DNA of 64,000 nucleotides. It comes from Nostoc sp. ATCC 43529. Lineage in GTDB: Bacteria > Cyanobacteriota > Cyanobacteriia > Cyanobacteriales > Nostocaceae. The notes below the pieces were generated by a model. That model was not told the origin of the DNA and did not search any database. It was given only the letters and a program-made list of their open reading frames with translations. Below are positions 56,365 through 64,000 of this stretch, one piece after another. A program made the position numbers and the translations under genes. The DNA lies in NCBI GenBank assembly GCA_003326205.1, contig LWTK01000039.1:112846-176845 (forward strand), in the 5' to 3' direction. Position 1 is the first letter of the stretch, and each line of letters begins with the position of its first letter.

Positions 56365-57501
56365 ATGGAATTTGAAACTAAAGCAATTCATGAAGGTCAA
56401 CAATCAGACCCCCAAACAGGTGCAGTGATTGTCCCTATTTATTTGACTTCCACCTATGAACAAGAAGCCATAGGTCAGCACAAGGGATATGAATATTCCC
56501 GCACAGGAAACCCTACGCGCACTGCTTTAGAAGAAGCTTTAGCTTCTATCGAAAATGGTAAATTTGGTTTAGCATTTGCCTCTGGCTTGGCTGCAACTAC
56601 TACTGTATTAAGTCTGCTCAAAAGTGGCGACCATATTGTTGCTGGCGATGACTTATATGGTGGTACTTATCGTTTGTTAGAAAAGGTTGTCAAAAATTGG
56701 GGCGTGACAACTACTTATGTAGATATTGATAATATTGCTGATTTTGAATCTGCAATTTTACCAAATACTAAGTTAATTTGGATTGAAACTCCTACCAATC
56801 CTTTGTTAAAAATTATTGATATTGCAGTCTTAGCGAATATTGCTCGCAAACACAATCTGATTTTAGTAGTTGATAATACCTTTGCTAGTCCTTATTTTCA
56901 AAGACCGTTAGATTTAGGTGCTGATATTGTAGTTCACAGCACTACTAAATATTTAGGGGGACATAGCGATATTATTGGTGGTGCAGTTATCACATCTAAT
57001 GAGCAACTATACACTGAACTGAAGTTTTATCAAAATGCGATCGGAGCTATTCCCAGTCCTTTTGATAGTTGGTTAGTGCTGCGAGGAATTAAAACTCTAG
57101 CTGTGAGAATGCGAGAACATGAAAAAAATGCTTTATTTTTGGCTAATTTTTTAGAAAAGCATCCTAATGTTGAGCGAATTTATTATCCAGGGTTACCTAG
57201 CCACGAACAACACCAACTAGCAAAAGAGCAAATGTCTGGCTTTGGGGGGATGATTAGTTTGGAATTAAAAGGCGGTTTTGCTGAGGTTGAAAAATTTGCT
57301 TCTCGACTCAAGTTGTTTTTGCTGGCTGAAAGTTTGGGAGGAGTTGAGTCACTACTTTGTTATCCCACGAAAATGACCCACGGTTCTTTACCAGAAACAG
57401 AACGACTTAAGCGGGGAATAAAGGATAATTTAGTCCGTCTTTCAGTAGGAATTGAGCATCAACAAGATTTACAAGCTGATTTAGAAAATGCTCTTTCTTG
57501 A
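56365..57501 (+). CDS. Cystathionine gamma-lyase/synthase family PLP enzyme
   Basis: About 378 residues from MEFETKAIHEGQQ. Cys/Met-metabolism PLP family: GYEYSRTGNPTRTALEEALA, SGLAATTTVLSLLKSGDHIV, YGGTYRLLEKV, the PLP lysine in VVHSTTKYLGGHSDIIGG, and SLGGVESLLCYPTKMTH. Because it follows a cystathionine beta-synthase, cystathionine gamma-lyase (cysteine from cystathionine, reverse trans-sulfuration) is the likelier role; gamma-synthase activity cannot be excluded. The ATG at 56365 is chosen over the upstream GTG. Confidence 0.87.
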   Translation: MEFETKAIHEGQQSDPQTGAVIVPIYLTSTYEQEAIGQHKGYEYSRTGNPTRTALEEALASIENGKFGLAFASGLAATTTVLSLLKSGDHIVAGDDLYGGTYRLLEKVVKNWGVTTTYVDIDNIADFESAILPNTKLIWIETPTNPLLKIIDIAVLANIARKHNLILVVDNTFASPYFQRPLDLGADIVVHSTTKYLGGHSDIIGGAVITSNEQLYTELKFYQNAIGAIPSPFDSWLVLRGIKTLAVRMREHEKNALFLANFLEKHPNVERIYYPGLPSHEQHQLAKEQMSGFGGMISLELKGGFAEVEKFASRLKLFLLAESLGGVESLLCYPTKMTHGSLPETERLKRGIKDNLVRLSVGIEHQQDLQADLENALS

Positions 57502-57533
57502 AATTAGGAAGTAGGCAGTGCAGAGTGGATGTG

Positions 57534-57560
57534 GGAGTAAAGCATTCTGCGCTTTACTCC
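57534..57560 (+). terminator. Hairpin after the CBS-CGL pair
   Basis: Perfect 10-bp stem GGAGTAAAGC / GCTTTACTCC with a 7-nt loop, 33 bp after the stop. A short T/A run follows, no long T tract. Confidence 0.7.
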
Positions 57561-58004
57561 TATTATTGTGTATGCACGGGTCAAGAGATTTTCACGCTGT
57601 GGTTGTGTAACTTTGAAGTATGTCTAGTTTCAAGGTAATATAACTTAATATTTTTTCAATTAATATAAGTTAATAAATATTTTTTGAGGCATTTGTTAAA
57701 AAAAATGACATTATTTTCTCTTGAATATTTAGCTCTCACTTTTGATCCCCAACATAAAATTGATTTGGCCGATAAACTCCACTTAAAAATGGGAGTATCC
57801 AAGCCTTAATATGTCTGAATCTTTGCAAAAACAACACTAAATAACTGGGGAATTAATCTAAATTTCCGGTAATTATATCGGGATAGTAGGCTTATAAATT
57901 CTGACGAAAAAGCCCCATTGACTGCTAAAAAAGATGGGGCTACTGTTATAAGTAGTCCTAACAAGGACGTTGTTAATGCATCAATAAATCAAGAGGTATT
58001 TCCT
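57561..58004. other. Intergenic region, possible leader
   Basis: About 440 bp. AT-rich; the frame of the next gene is open upstream to 57918, but only from a TTG and with sequence unlike the protein. CAAGAGGT at about 57989-57996 provides a ribosome-binding site for 58005. Confidence 0.45.
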
Positions 58005-58376
58005 ATGATGATGATGATGACTGAAACCATGACTTCAGAAATGCAAGCTTGTATCGATGCTTGTATGAACTGTCACAAAATGTGCATGGAAACCATGACT
58101 CACTGCATGAGCAAAGGTGGTATGCACATGGATAAAAGCATGATGAGCATGATGAGCATGATGCGTGATTGCGCTGAAATGTGCATGATGTGTATGAACA
58201 TGATGATGGGCGGTTCTGAGTTCATGGAACGCACTTGTATGCTGTGTGCAGAAATGTGCGATCGCTGCGCTATGGCCTGTGAAATGATGAGCGACGATGC
58301 CAAAATGATGGAATGTGCTGCTGCTTGCCGCAAATGTGCAGAATCTTGCAGATCTATGCACATGATGACCGCATAA
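58005..58376 (+). CDS. Met/Cys-rich four-helix-bundle metal-binding protein (DUF326/Csp-like)
   Basis: About 123 residues containing 38 Met and 17 Cys. The Cys spacing CIDACMNCHKMC, CAEMCMMC, CAEMCDRCAMAC, CAAACRKCAESC (C-x2-3-C repeats) and predicted helices match the DUF326 four-helix bundles related to copper storage proteins, where inward-facing Cys bind Cu(I). The Met runs add further soft-metal ligands. There is no signal peptide, so a cytosolic Cu/Ag buffer is likely. Start at the ATG at 58005, behind AAGAGG; the TTG at 57918 is the alternative. Confidence 0.8.
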   Translation: MMMMMTETMTSEMQACIDACMNCHKMCMETMTHCMSKGGMHMDKSMMSMMSMMRDCAEMCMMCMNMMMGGSEFMERTCMLCAEMCDRCAMACEMMSDDAKMMECAAACRKCAESCRSMHMMTA

Positions 58377-58413
58377 TTCTCCCACTTCGCAGAAGTTTGT
58401 CTGCAACCTAATA

Positions 58414-58450
58414 TTCAAGCGCTCAGGCTCTTTGGGTCTGGGCGCTTGAA
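58414..58450 (+). terminator. Hairpin after the Met/Cys-rich gene
   Basis: TTCAAGCGC (58414-58422) pairs with GCGCTTGAA (58442-58450), with a further loop pairing of CAGG/TCTG type. Located 38 bp after the stop; followed by GTAAAAACC and not T-rich. Confidence 0.6.
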
Positions 58451-58517
58451 GTAAAAACCAATTCAGAATTCAGAATCCAGAATTTAAATAGGCTTCAAAA
58501 ATCACAGTAAATTACAG

Positions 58518-59000
58518 TTAAACCTGGTTTGTAAAATCAGGCATAACTTGAAAATCGTCATAATGTCTCAACACTTGCAGCAATTCTTTCTCTGTTGTGG
58601 CGATGAACTCCAAAGGTACGCGTATCATTGGATTGAGTTTTGAGCCAATGAATGCTGCGCGAATATCAGTATGTAAGCCAATTATCAACTTGTTTGGATG
58701 CTCAAGTTTTTTGTGGGTATACGCAACTCCAAGTTCTACACAAGCTCCTTCGTCAGGTACGCGCCCATCTAATACAAATAAAAATACATCAGACTCCATA
58801 ATCTTTGTCGTATCAAGTTGGAACATTACCAATCTACGTTCCTCTTTTGTCATTTTGTCGTAAGGTGGCTTATGCCGTTCTGCACCATCACGCTGTGGTA
58901 AAAAGACTTGATAACCGAGCGATTCGAGTTTTTCAGTGAGGTACTGGTTAAAGTGTAATTCAGCTTGTGAAAACAGAGGTGCAGCAAAGTAAATGAGCAT
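58518..59000 (-). CDS. Nucleoside 2-deoxyribosyltransferase-like protein
   Basis: 160 residues: MLIYFAAPLFSQAELHFNQY, DVFLFVLDGRVPDEGACVEL and GVAYTHKK. The D-G-x-x-x-D-x-G-x-x-x-E-x-G pattern is that of the NDT family, with the nucleophile Glu in CVELG. Members exchange bases on deoxynucleosides or hydrolyse nucleotides; several related Rossmannoid proteins occur beside defence genes. It lies downstream of the hsdR pseudogene on the same strand. Confidence 0.78.
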   Translation of the reverse strand: MLIYFAAPLFSQAELHFNQYLTEKLESLGYQVFLPQRDGAERHKPPYDKMTKEERRLVMFQLDTTKIMESDVFLFVLDGRVPDEGACVELGVAYTHKKLEHPNKLIIGLHTDIRAAFIGSKLNPMIRVPLEFIATTEKELLQVLRHYDDFQVMPDFTNQV

Positions 59001-59068
59001 AAGAGCCTAACTTAAGCAGGGATTTTCAGGTAAATAGACCAACGCTTTAAGTCATTTAATCATTTTTG

Positions 59069-62000
59069 TTAGCTGAACTCTTGTGTCAACCTTGTATACA
59101 CTTTTCTTAGCATCCAGTCTTTTACTACTTCACCAAAATCTTTGAAATCTATAATTTTGGTAAAAATATCTTGATTTAAATCCATTCGCTCAATCAGCTT
59201 TGTCAGAAATACGTCCTCAAAACCATATTTAAAGTTCTGAATTGAGTTACTTTTAGCTTGTTGTGATAATGTTTTATCCTGAACTAATGCTTCTTCAATT
59301 TGGCTGAAAAAATATTTGTCTGCTTCAGTAAAATCAGTTCTAAATCTTTTGTTGAGAATATCAATAATTTCTGAAAGTTTAGCCTGTTCTTCTTTATCTC
59401 TTGGTATGCCAGCTTCAGTTATGGGTTGTAAACACGATTCTATACTTTTTTCCAAGACTATTTGGCCTTCTCGGATTTTTTGTAATCGATAATATTCTAG
59501 TGCAACTTCGTCAGTAAGTTTAAAAGCTTCGTTTTGGCTAAGTTTTGGTAATTTGGTTTGCAAAAGACGAGCAAAAGCATAGAATTTTTCTAGCTCTGCA
59601 TCTACAAATGGCATAATCTGTGACAAGAATGCATATAACCGGATAAACGCGGTTAGACTATTTTTAAACTCATCTTGCTGTTCTTCACTTAAACCCTTAA
59701 AACGGTCTACAGCAGGATCAATAAAAGAGTGAAGTCTACCTTGATCTCGCTTATTTAACTTATCCTGAGATTTAAAAAATATCTTAGCAAAAGCATCTAC
59801 CTCACTAAGCCAGATAATCTGGTAGCCATCTAACCTATTTTTTAAATCATACAGTCTGTTAGGATCTGTGGTTGCTATTAGTGTCGTTTGTTCGTAATAA
59901 GGTTGAAAAGCATCAATAATTTGCTGCTCATCATTAGCAAAATCTAAAACAAAAGTGTCTTCCTTGCCGGGACAAGTGCGATTCAAACGAGAGAGGGTTT
60001 GTACAGCTTTGACACCAGAAAGTTTTTTATCTACATACATGGTGTGCAATAATGGCTGATCGAAACCAGTTTGATATTGTCTGCTACAATTAAAAGTTGA
60101 TATTCAACCGTTTCAAATTTTTCGGGTAATTCTTTTTCACCAAAGCCGTTGATATCAGATTCAGCGTACTCGATATAAGTTTCTCTATCAGTAAAAGCAG
60201 TAAAAGCTACTAATGCTTTGATATCTGCATAGCCTTGTTTTTGTAAATAGTTGTCGAATTCTTCTTTATACCTGATTACATGGGGTCGAGAAGCTGTAAC
60301 CACCATTGCCTTAGCCTTACCACCAATTTTATGCATCACACATTGGCGAAAATGCTCGATAATAACTTCAGTTTTTTGAGCTAAGTTGTGTGGATGGAGT
60401 GATAAAAATTTAGCGATCGCTTGACTCGTTTTCTTTTTACTAATGTTAGGATCGTCTGCGATCGCCTTACTGATTTTGAAGTAAGTTCTATAGGTTGTGT
60501 AATTTTGCAACACATCCATAATGAAACCTTCTTCAATTGCTTGCCGCATCGAATATAGATGAAAAGGTTCTGGTTGACCTTGGGCATTTATCTGACCAAA
60601 GTCTTCTAAGGTTTTTGGCTTGGGTGTGGCTGTGAAAGCAAAGAAGCTCAAATTTGCTTGTTTACCACGGGCACGCATAGATTTGCGGATGTTATCTTCA
60701 ATATCATCCTCTTCGTCAACCAAGCTTTCTTGCTTGGCTGAAAGACTTAAATCGTTGATAGAAAGTACTTCTTTCATTTTCTTAGACGCTTCGCCACTTT
60801 GAGAACTGTGGGCTTCGTCCACAATTAGGGCGTAATTGCGTTTAGGAAGTTCGCCAATCTTATTTTTTTCTAAGATTTCCCGAATTTTATCTAAGACAAA
60901 AGGAAATTTTTGTAAGGTAGTAATGATGATGTTAGTGCCAGAAACCAACGCCTCAGCTAGTTGTGCAGAGTTTTTATCAATTTTTTGCACGACTCCTTGC
61001 TTATGCTCAAACTGGTAAATCGTGTCTTGGAGTTGCTGGTCTAGTACTCTTCTATCAGTGATGACGATGACTAAATCGAAAACTCGCTCATCTTGGTCAT
61101 TGTATAGGCTAGCAAGTTGATAAGCTAACCAGGCAATAGAATTACTTTTGCCACTACCAGCAGAATGCTGAATTAGGTAGTCATGTCCTGGGCCTTTAAC
61201 TCTTGCATCTGCGGTCAGTTTGCGAACTACATCTAATTGGTGAAACCGAGGAAAGATCAGACTTTCTTTTTTGACTGTTTTGCCATCAAGTTTAATAATT
61301 TCTTGTTCTAGGTGCAAAAAACGACCTATGATATCTAGCCAACTGTCTTTTGCCCAGATTTCTTCCCAAAGGTAAGCGGTTTTGTAACCCTTTGGGTTGG
61401 GTGGGTTGCCTGCACCTTTGTTGTAGCCTTTGTTAAAAGGCAGAAAACGGGTGTTACTACCATCAATGCGGGTAGTCATCCAGATTTCATCGGGATCTAC
61501 GGCAAAATGCACCAAAGCACGCCGCTTGAATTGAAATAATAAATCTCGGTTATCCCGGTCTTGCACGTACTGGCGCTTGGCTTTGTCTACATTTTGTCCA
61601 GTGAACTGGTTTTTTAGTTCTACTGTGGCGACTGGTAAACCATTAATACTCAGCAGTAAATCTAGGCAGTTTTCATGGTTTGGACTGTAGCGCACCTGAC
61701 GAGTCACAGTGAGGATGTTTTGCTTGTAAAGTGCTAAAGTATCGGGGTTTAGACTGCTAGCAGGTTTGAAGAATGCCAGTTTGAAGCGTACACCGTACTC
61801 AATGATGCCATAGCGCAGCACGTCTAACATCCCGCGATTCTCCAATTCTTGGCACAGCCGTTGGATGAATTTAAGTTCTACTTCAGCAGCATGAATGTCT
61901 GTCAGGTTTTGCCATGCTTCTGGCTGAGAGGTCTGAATAAATCGCAGCAGGATGACCTTATCAAGTGCTAGTTCTTGACTAAAGCTGTTAGCATTGCCTT

Positions 62001-62082
62001 CTTCATAGCCACCATTACTCACTAAAGCGTGAATAATTGCATTTTCAAAAGCTTTTTCAGTTGTGTGAACAGTTGCAATCAT
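59069..62082 (-). pseudogene. hsdR: Type I restriction enzyme R subunit, frameshifted
   Basis: The 5' part (62082-60031) has the PD-(D/E)xK nuclease end (LPVATVELKNQF), Walker A HSAGSGKSNSIAWL, VDEAHSSQSGEA and FFAFTATPKPKTLEDFG. The 3' part resumes HTMYVDKKLSGVKAVQTLSRLNR minus its ends, helicase motif VI, in another frame. At ~60077 one A is missing: the sequence reads GACAATATCAAACTGG where DKYQTGFDQP would need an extra A. Together they would make a ~1000-residue HsdR. The N-terminal product alone lacks motif VI. A sequencing error is possible in the A run. Confidence 0.85.
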
Positions 62083-63710
62083 GGTTGTGCCTCAGTCTGT
62101 TCAATCATTTTCACAGCAGTTAAGAATTGCTCATAAGCAACCTGACGGAGAATTTCGTGTAATTTGCCGCGTTGGAATTCATTTAAGTCTAACTTTAAAT
62201 TGTCTGCTTCGTTGTAGCAAACATTGATAAAACTGATTTCATCGTTATGTAAAAATTTTGCTACGTCTGGTTTTTTATCAGGCAGATTGTTTATGAGTTC
62301 GCAAGTGTCGGGGTCAAAATACTGATGCACTAAATTTTGAATGCCAACAATGGGGCGACCTTGATAGTGGGGTTTGCCATTACTAGATTGCCACACAACA
62401 CCAAAAACTTTGCAATTTCCAGAGCGATAGACTTTGCCGATTTGTGGTGCGCCTCTGATACCCGATGAGGGGCGTGAGGTGTCCCGAATTTTATTGATGA
62501 GCTGTTTCAATGGTTGCATATCTAGCTTGATATCCTTCATACCGACCTCCTCGTAAAGCTCTAAAATCAAATCGTCCCTTTCAAGATCGCCGATGAAGCA
62601 GACAGGTTCAGAATCATCTAAGAAGCAACGTTCGGCTGTAAATACTTCTTGTTTTAGATCGTAGAATAGCCGCCACACATAAAATTCACTAGTTTGCCAG
62701 CGCCAACCGCCAAATATAAATTGAGCTTCACTTCTGGCATAGTCGTAGTCTGGGCGACTCAGTTCACTGAGGTCAATGGCTTGAGCGAGGTCGGTGAACA
62801 GGGATTTTGTGTGGTTGAGGATGTCTAATAAATCGGTTTGGGGATTTTTCAGGGCGGGAGAAGTGTTAATTGTTTGAATTAGATTGAGAATCATCGGGTA
62901 TGCGCGGTTGGTTTCGCCTGCAAAACAGATGAAACAATCTCTTCGGGGCAATTCTCTAATCTCCTCTTCTAAATCCTTAATCTCCTGCTCAATCTTCTCC
63001 AAAGGTCGCGGCGGCACATATTCATAAAAATGCCGTGTAAACGGTATCTCATATCCAATCCTCGTCTTACTCTCATCTACCCACGCATCAGGTATATGGG
63101 GCAAAACTTCCCGCTTCATATACTCGTTAATATCATCCTTCAACGGTACATTTTCATAATCTTTCAAATCTGTATCCGGTTCTGGATTACCATCTTTATC
63201 AGTACAAATATCAGCAGTTTCATCCCGTTCAGCTAAAGCATTCATAATCGCTTTTTTCAAGGGTGCTGCAACTTTTACATCAGCTGCTTTGAGCGCATCT
63301 GTCAAATATCTTTCAAACTCATCTCGATTTTTATAGACACTATCCGCCCTCAAAGTACGCAATACTTCTTTAATTGATTCCTGTAACTGCTTCCCTTCCT
63401 CAATCTCTCGTAAAGCTATCCCACCCCGTTTTTTAGATTCAGCTAAATTCACAAATGCAGTTTCATTTTCTAGCTTGGCTATACGTTCATCACTCACATG
63501 AAAATTGAGCCTGAGCGGACGTTCTACCGTAATCCGCCAATAGCCAAAGTCTTCGTTATCGAAAATCTTACTAACAATGACATCCTGTTCTTTGCCATCC
63601 ACCTCAAGTTTGCGTTTAGCATTGTGTTGAAACTCGCCATAAATACGGGTTATTTCTTCAATTTGGTTGGGCTTACCATCTTCACCATTGCCAATTTCAT
63701 TAGGGAGCAT
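62079..63710 (-). CDS. Chimeric protein: HsdM C-terminal fragment fused to an Ntn-hydrolase/proteasome-like region
   Basis: 543 residues. Residues 1-~253 are the C-terminal part of a type I methyltransferase (SKIFDNEDFGYWRITVERPL, KREVLPHIPDAWVDESKTRI, YEIPFTRHFYEYVPPRPLEK, then a coiled coil). All methylase motifs are absent, since they lie in the missing N-terminal part. From ~257 (DCFICFAGETNRAYPMI) an unrelated region begins: GGWRWQTSEFYVWRLFYD, VCFIGDLERDDL, IRGAPQIGKVYR and GRPIVGIQ. I associate this pattern with bacterial proteasome-like proteins, tentatively; their N-terminal catalytic part is missing. The 3' end overlaps hsdR by 4 nt. Confidence 0.6.
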   Translation of the reverse strand: MLPNEIGNGEDGKPNQIEEITRIYGEFQHNAKRKLEVDGKEQDVIVSKIFDNEDFGYWRITVERPLRLNFHVSDERIAKLENETAFVNLAESKKRGGIALREIEEGKQLQESIKEVLRTLRADSVYKNRDEFERYLTDALKAADVKVAAPLKKAIMNALAERDETADICTDKDGNPEPDTDLKDYENVPLKDDINEYMKREVLPHIPDAWVDESKTRIGYEIPFTRHFYEYVPPRPLEKIEQEIKDLEEEIRELPRRDCFICFAGETNRAYPMILNLIQTINTSPALKNPQTDLLDILNHTKSLFTDLAQAIDLSELSRPDYDYARSEAQFIFGGWRWQTSEFYVWRLFYDLKQEVFTAERCFLDDSEPVCFIGDLERDDLILELYEEVGMKDIKLDMQPLKQLINKIRDTSRPSSGIRGAPQIGKVYRSGNCKVFGVVWQSSNGKPHYQGRPIVGIQNLVHQYFDPDTCELINNLPDKKPDVAKFLHNDEISFINVCYNEADNLKLDLNEFQRGKLHEILRQVAYEQFLTAVKMIEQTEAQP

Positions 63711-63844
63711 CCCAATTTTGCAAGAAGAGAGTGAGAGTGAAAATATATTCGCGATGAATACTCGCGAATAAAGGGGGGCTATACTTCCACAGCCTAATTC
63801 GAGAGAATTAAGGATGGAAAGAAATCTTCAAGAAGCCGAAGCCA
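63711..63844. other. Probable insertion-sequence end
   Basis: The methyltransferase frame stays open for a few codons beyond 63710 but then reads SLSLSSCK-like non-homologous residues. An ATTCGCG...CGCGAAT inverted pair lies at 63747-63770. The break is consistent with an insertion that removed the 5' part of hsdM. Confidence 0.45.
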
Positions 63845-64000
63845 ATGACACCAGAAGACAAAAAACTTTTAGATACTCACGTAAAAGAAATTGCTAAGAT
63901 TTTGTATAAAAACACGCCATCGTCAAAAATTGAAACTTTTGAAGGTATAGAAACAGCTGTTCGTGACCAAATTCTGGAACACGTCAGTCCGAAAATCGCC
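63845..64000 (+). CDS. N-terminus of a probable transposase (ISKra4-like), cut by the window end
   Basis: Fifty-two codons open to the window end: MTPEDKKLLDTHVKEIAKIL, then KIETFEGIETAVRDQILEHV and SPKIA. The pattern recalls the N-termini of ISKra4-family transposases in cyanobacteria; this rests on memory only and the rest of the gene is outside the window. Confidence 0.5.
   Translation, partial: MTPEDKKLLDTHVKEIAKILYKNTPSSKIETFEGIETAVRDQILEHVSPKIA

Noticed and set aside
57904..58004. Longer N-terminus of the Met/Cys-rich protein from the TTG at 57918
   Set aside because: The added 29 residues lack the family character, and a better ribosome-binding site precedes the ATG at 58005.
58100..58363. 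Minus-strand frames opposite the Met/Cys-rich gene
   Set aside because: Artefact of ATG/TGC-rich codons; His/Ile-rich translation without family resemblance.

Overview
The window looks like chromosomal DNA of a filamentous, Nostoc-like cyanobacterium. HIP1 octamers (GCGATCGC) are scattered through coding and non-coding DNA. Many genes are of cyanobacterial type: phylloquinone biosynthesis (menF, menA, menC, menE and a DHNA-CoA thioesterase), a cyanobacterial-type glutamate-cysteine ligase, a DUF2227 protein and a glycolate dehydrogenase pair. Intergenic regions are crowded with short tandem and palindromic repeats. No rRNA, CRISPR array or prophage was seen. Gene identities rest on reading motifs and on memory of the families; no search was run.

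Layout. 0-8 kb: housekeeping genes (argB, aroK, mazG), a broken Uma2 nuclease gene and an intact DUF433/DUF5615 toxin-antitoxin pair. 8-14 kb: a 21-bp minisatellite, a bacterial ionotropic glutamate receptor homologue without a K+ filter motif, an aldehyde dehydrogenase, and a subtilase preceded by six VCBS/FG-GAP-like repeats. 14-21.4 kb: proA and the men cluster, in which menC and menE each carry an in-frame inverted-repeat insertion. 21.4-24.9 kb: an accessory island with a frameshifted PIN toxin, a beheaded antitoxin, an AT-rich ATPase with a HEPN-like C-terminus and a RelE/ParE-type pair. 24.9-33.8 kb: three tRNAs, nadA, gshA, trmL and a LysM/M23 envelope protein.

33.8-41.8 kb: a flavin monooxygenase, a possible secreted toxin with its immunity partner, and a three-subunit molybdenum aldehyde oxidoreductase (PaoABC/YagTSR-like) whose large-subunit gene is separated by an Fe/2-oxoglutarate oxygenase gene. 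41.8-47.3 kb: glycolate dehydrogenase genes glcE-glcF, a decayed copy of the glcF 3' end, and four copies of a miniature inverted-repeat element, each flanked by an exact 10-bp direct repeat. 47.3-58.4 kb: sulfur and redox genes (ssuD-ssuE, msrB, type II NADH dehydrogenase, an aminotransferase, a reverse trans-sulfuration CBS-CGL pair) and a very Met/Cys-rich small protein. 58.5-64 kb: a degraded type I restriction locus (frameshifted hsdR, an hsdM C-terminus fused to an unrelated domain) beside a probable transposase gene cut by the window edge.

The main unusual material is (i) the TIR/10-bp-duplication element family, (ii) dispersed repeats that have become protein-coding in the men cluster, (iii) the ATPase-HEPN gene abutting broken toxin-antitoxin genes, (iv) the HsdM fusion and (v) the atypical glutamate-receptor channel.
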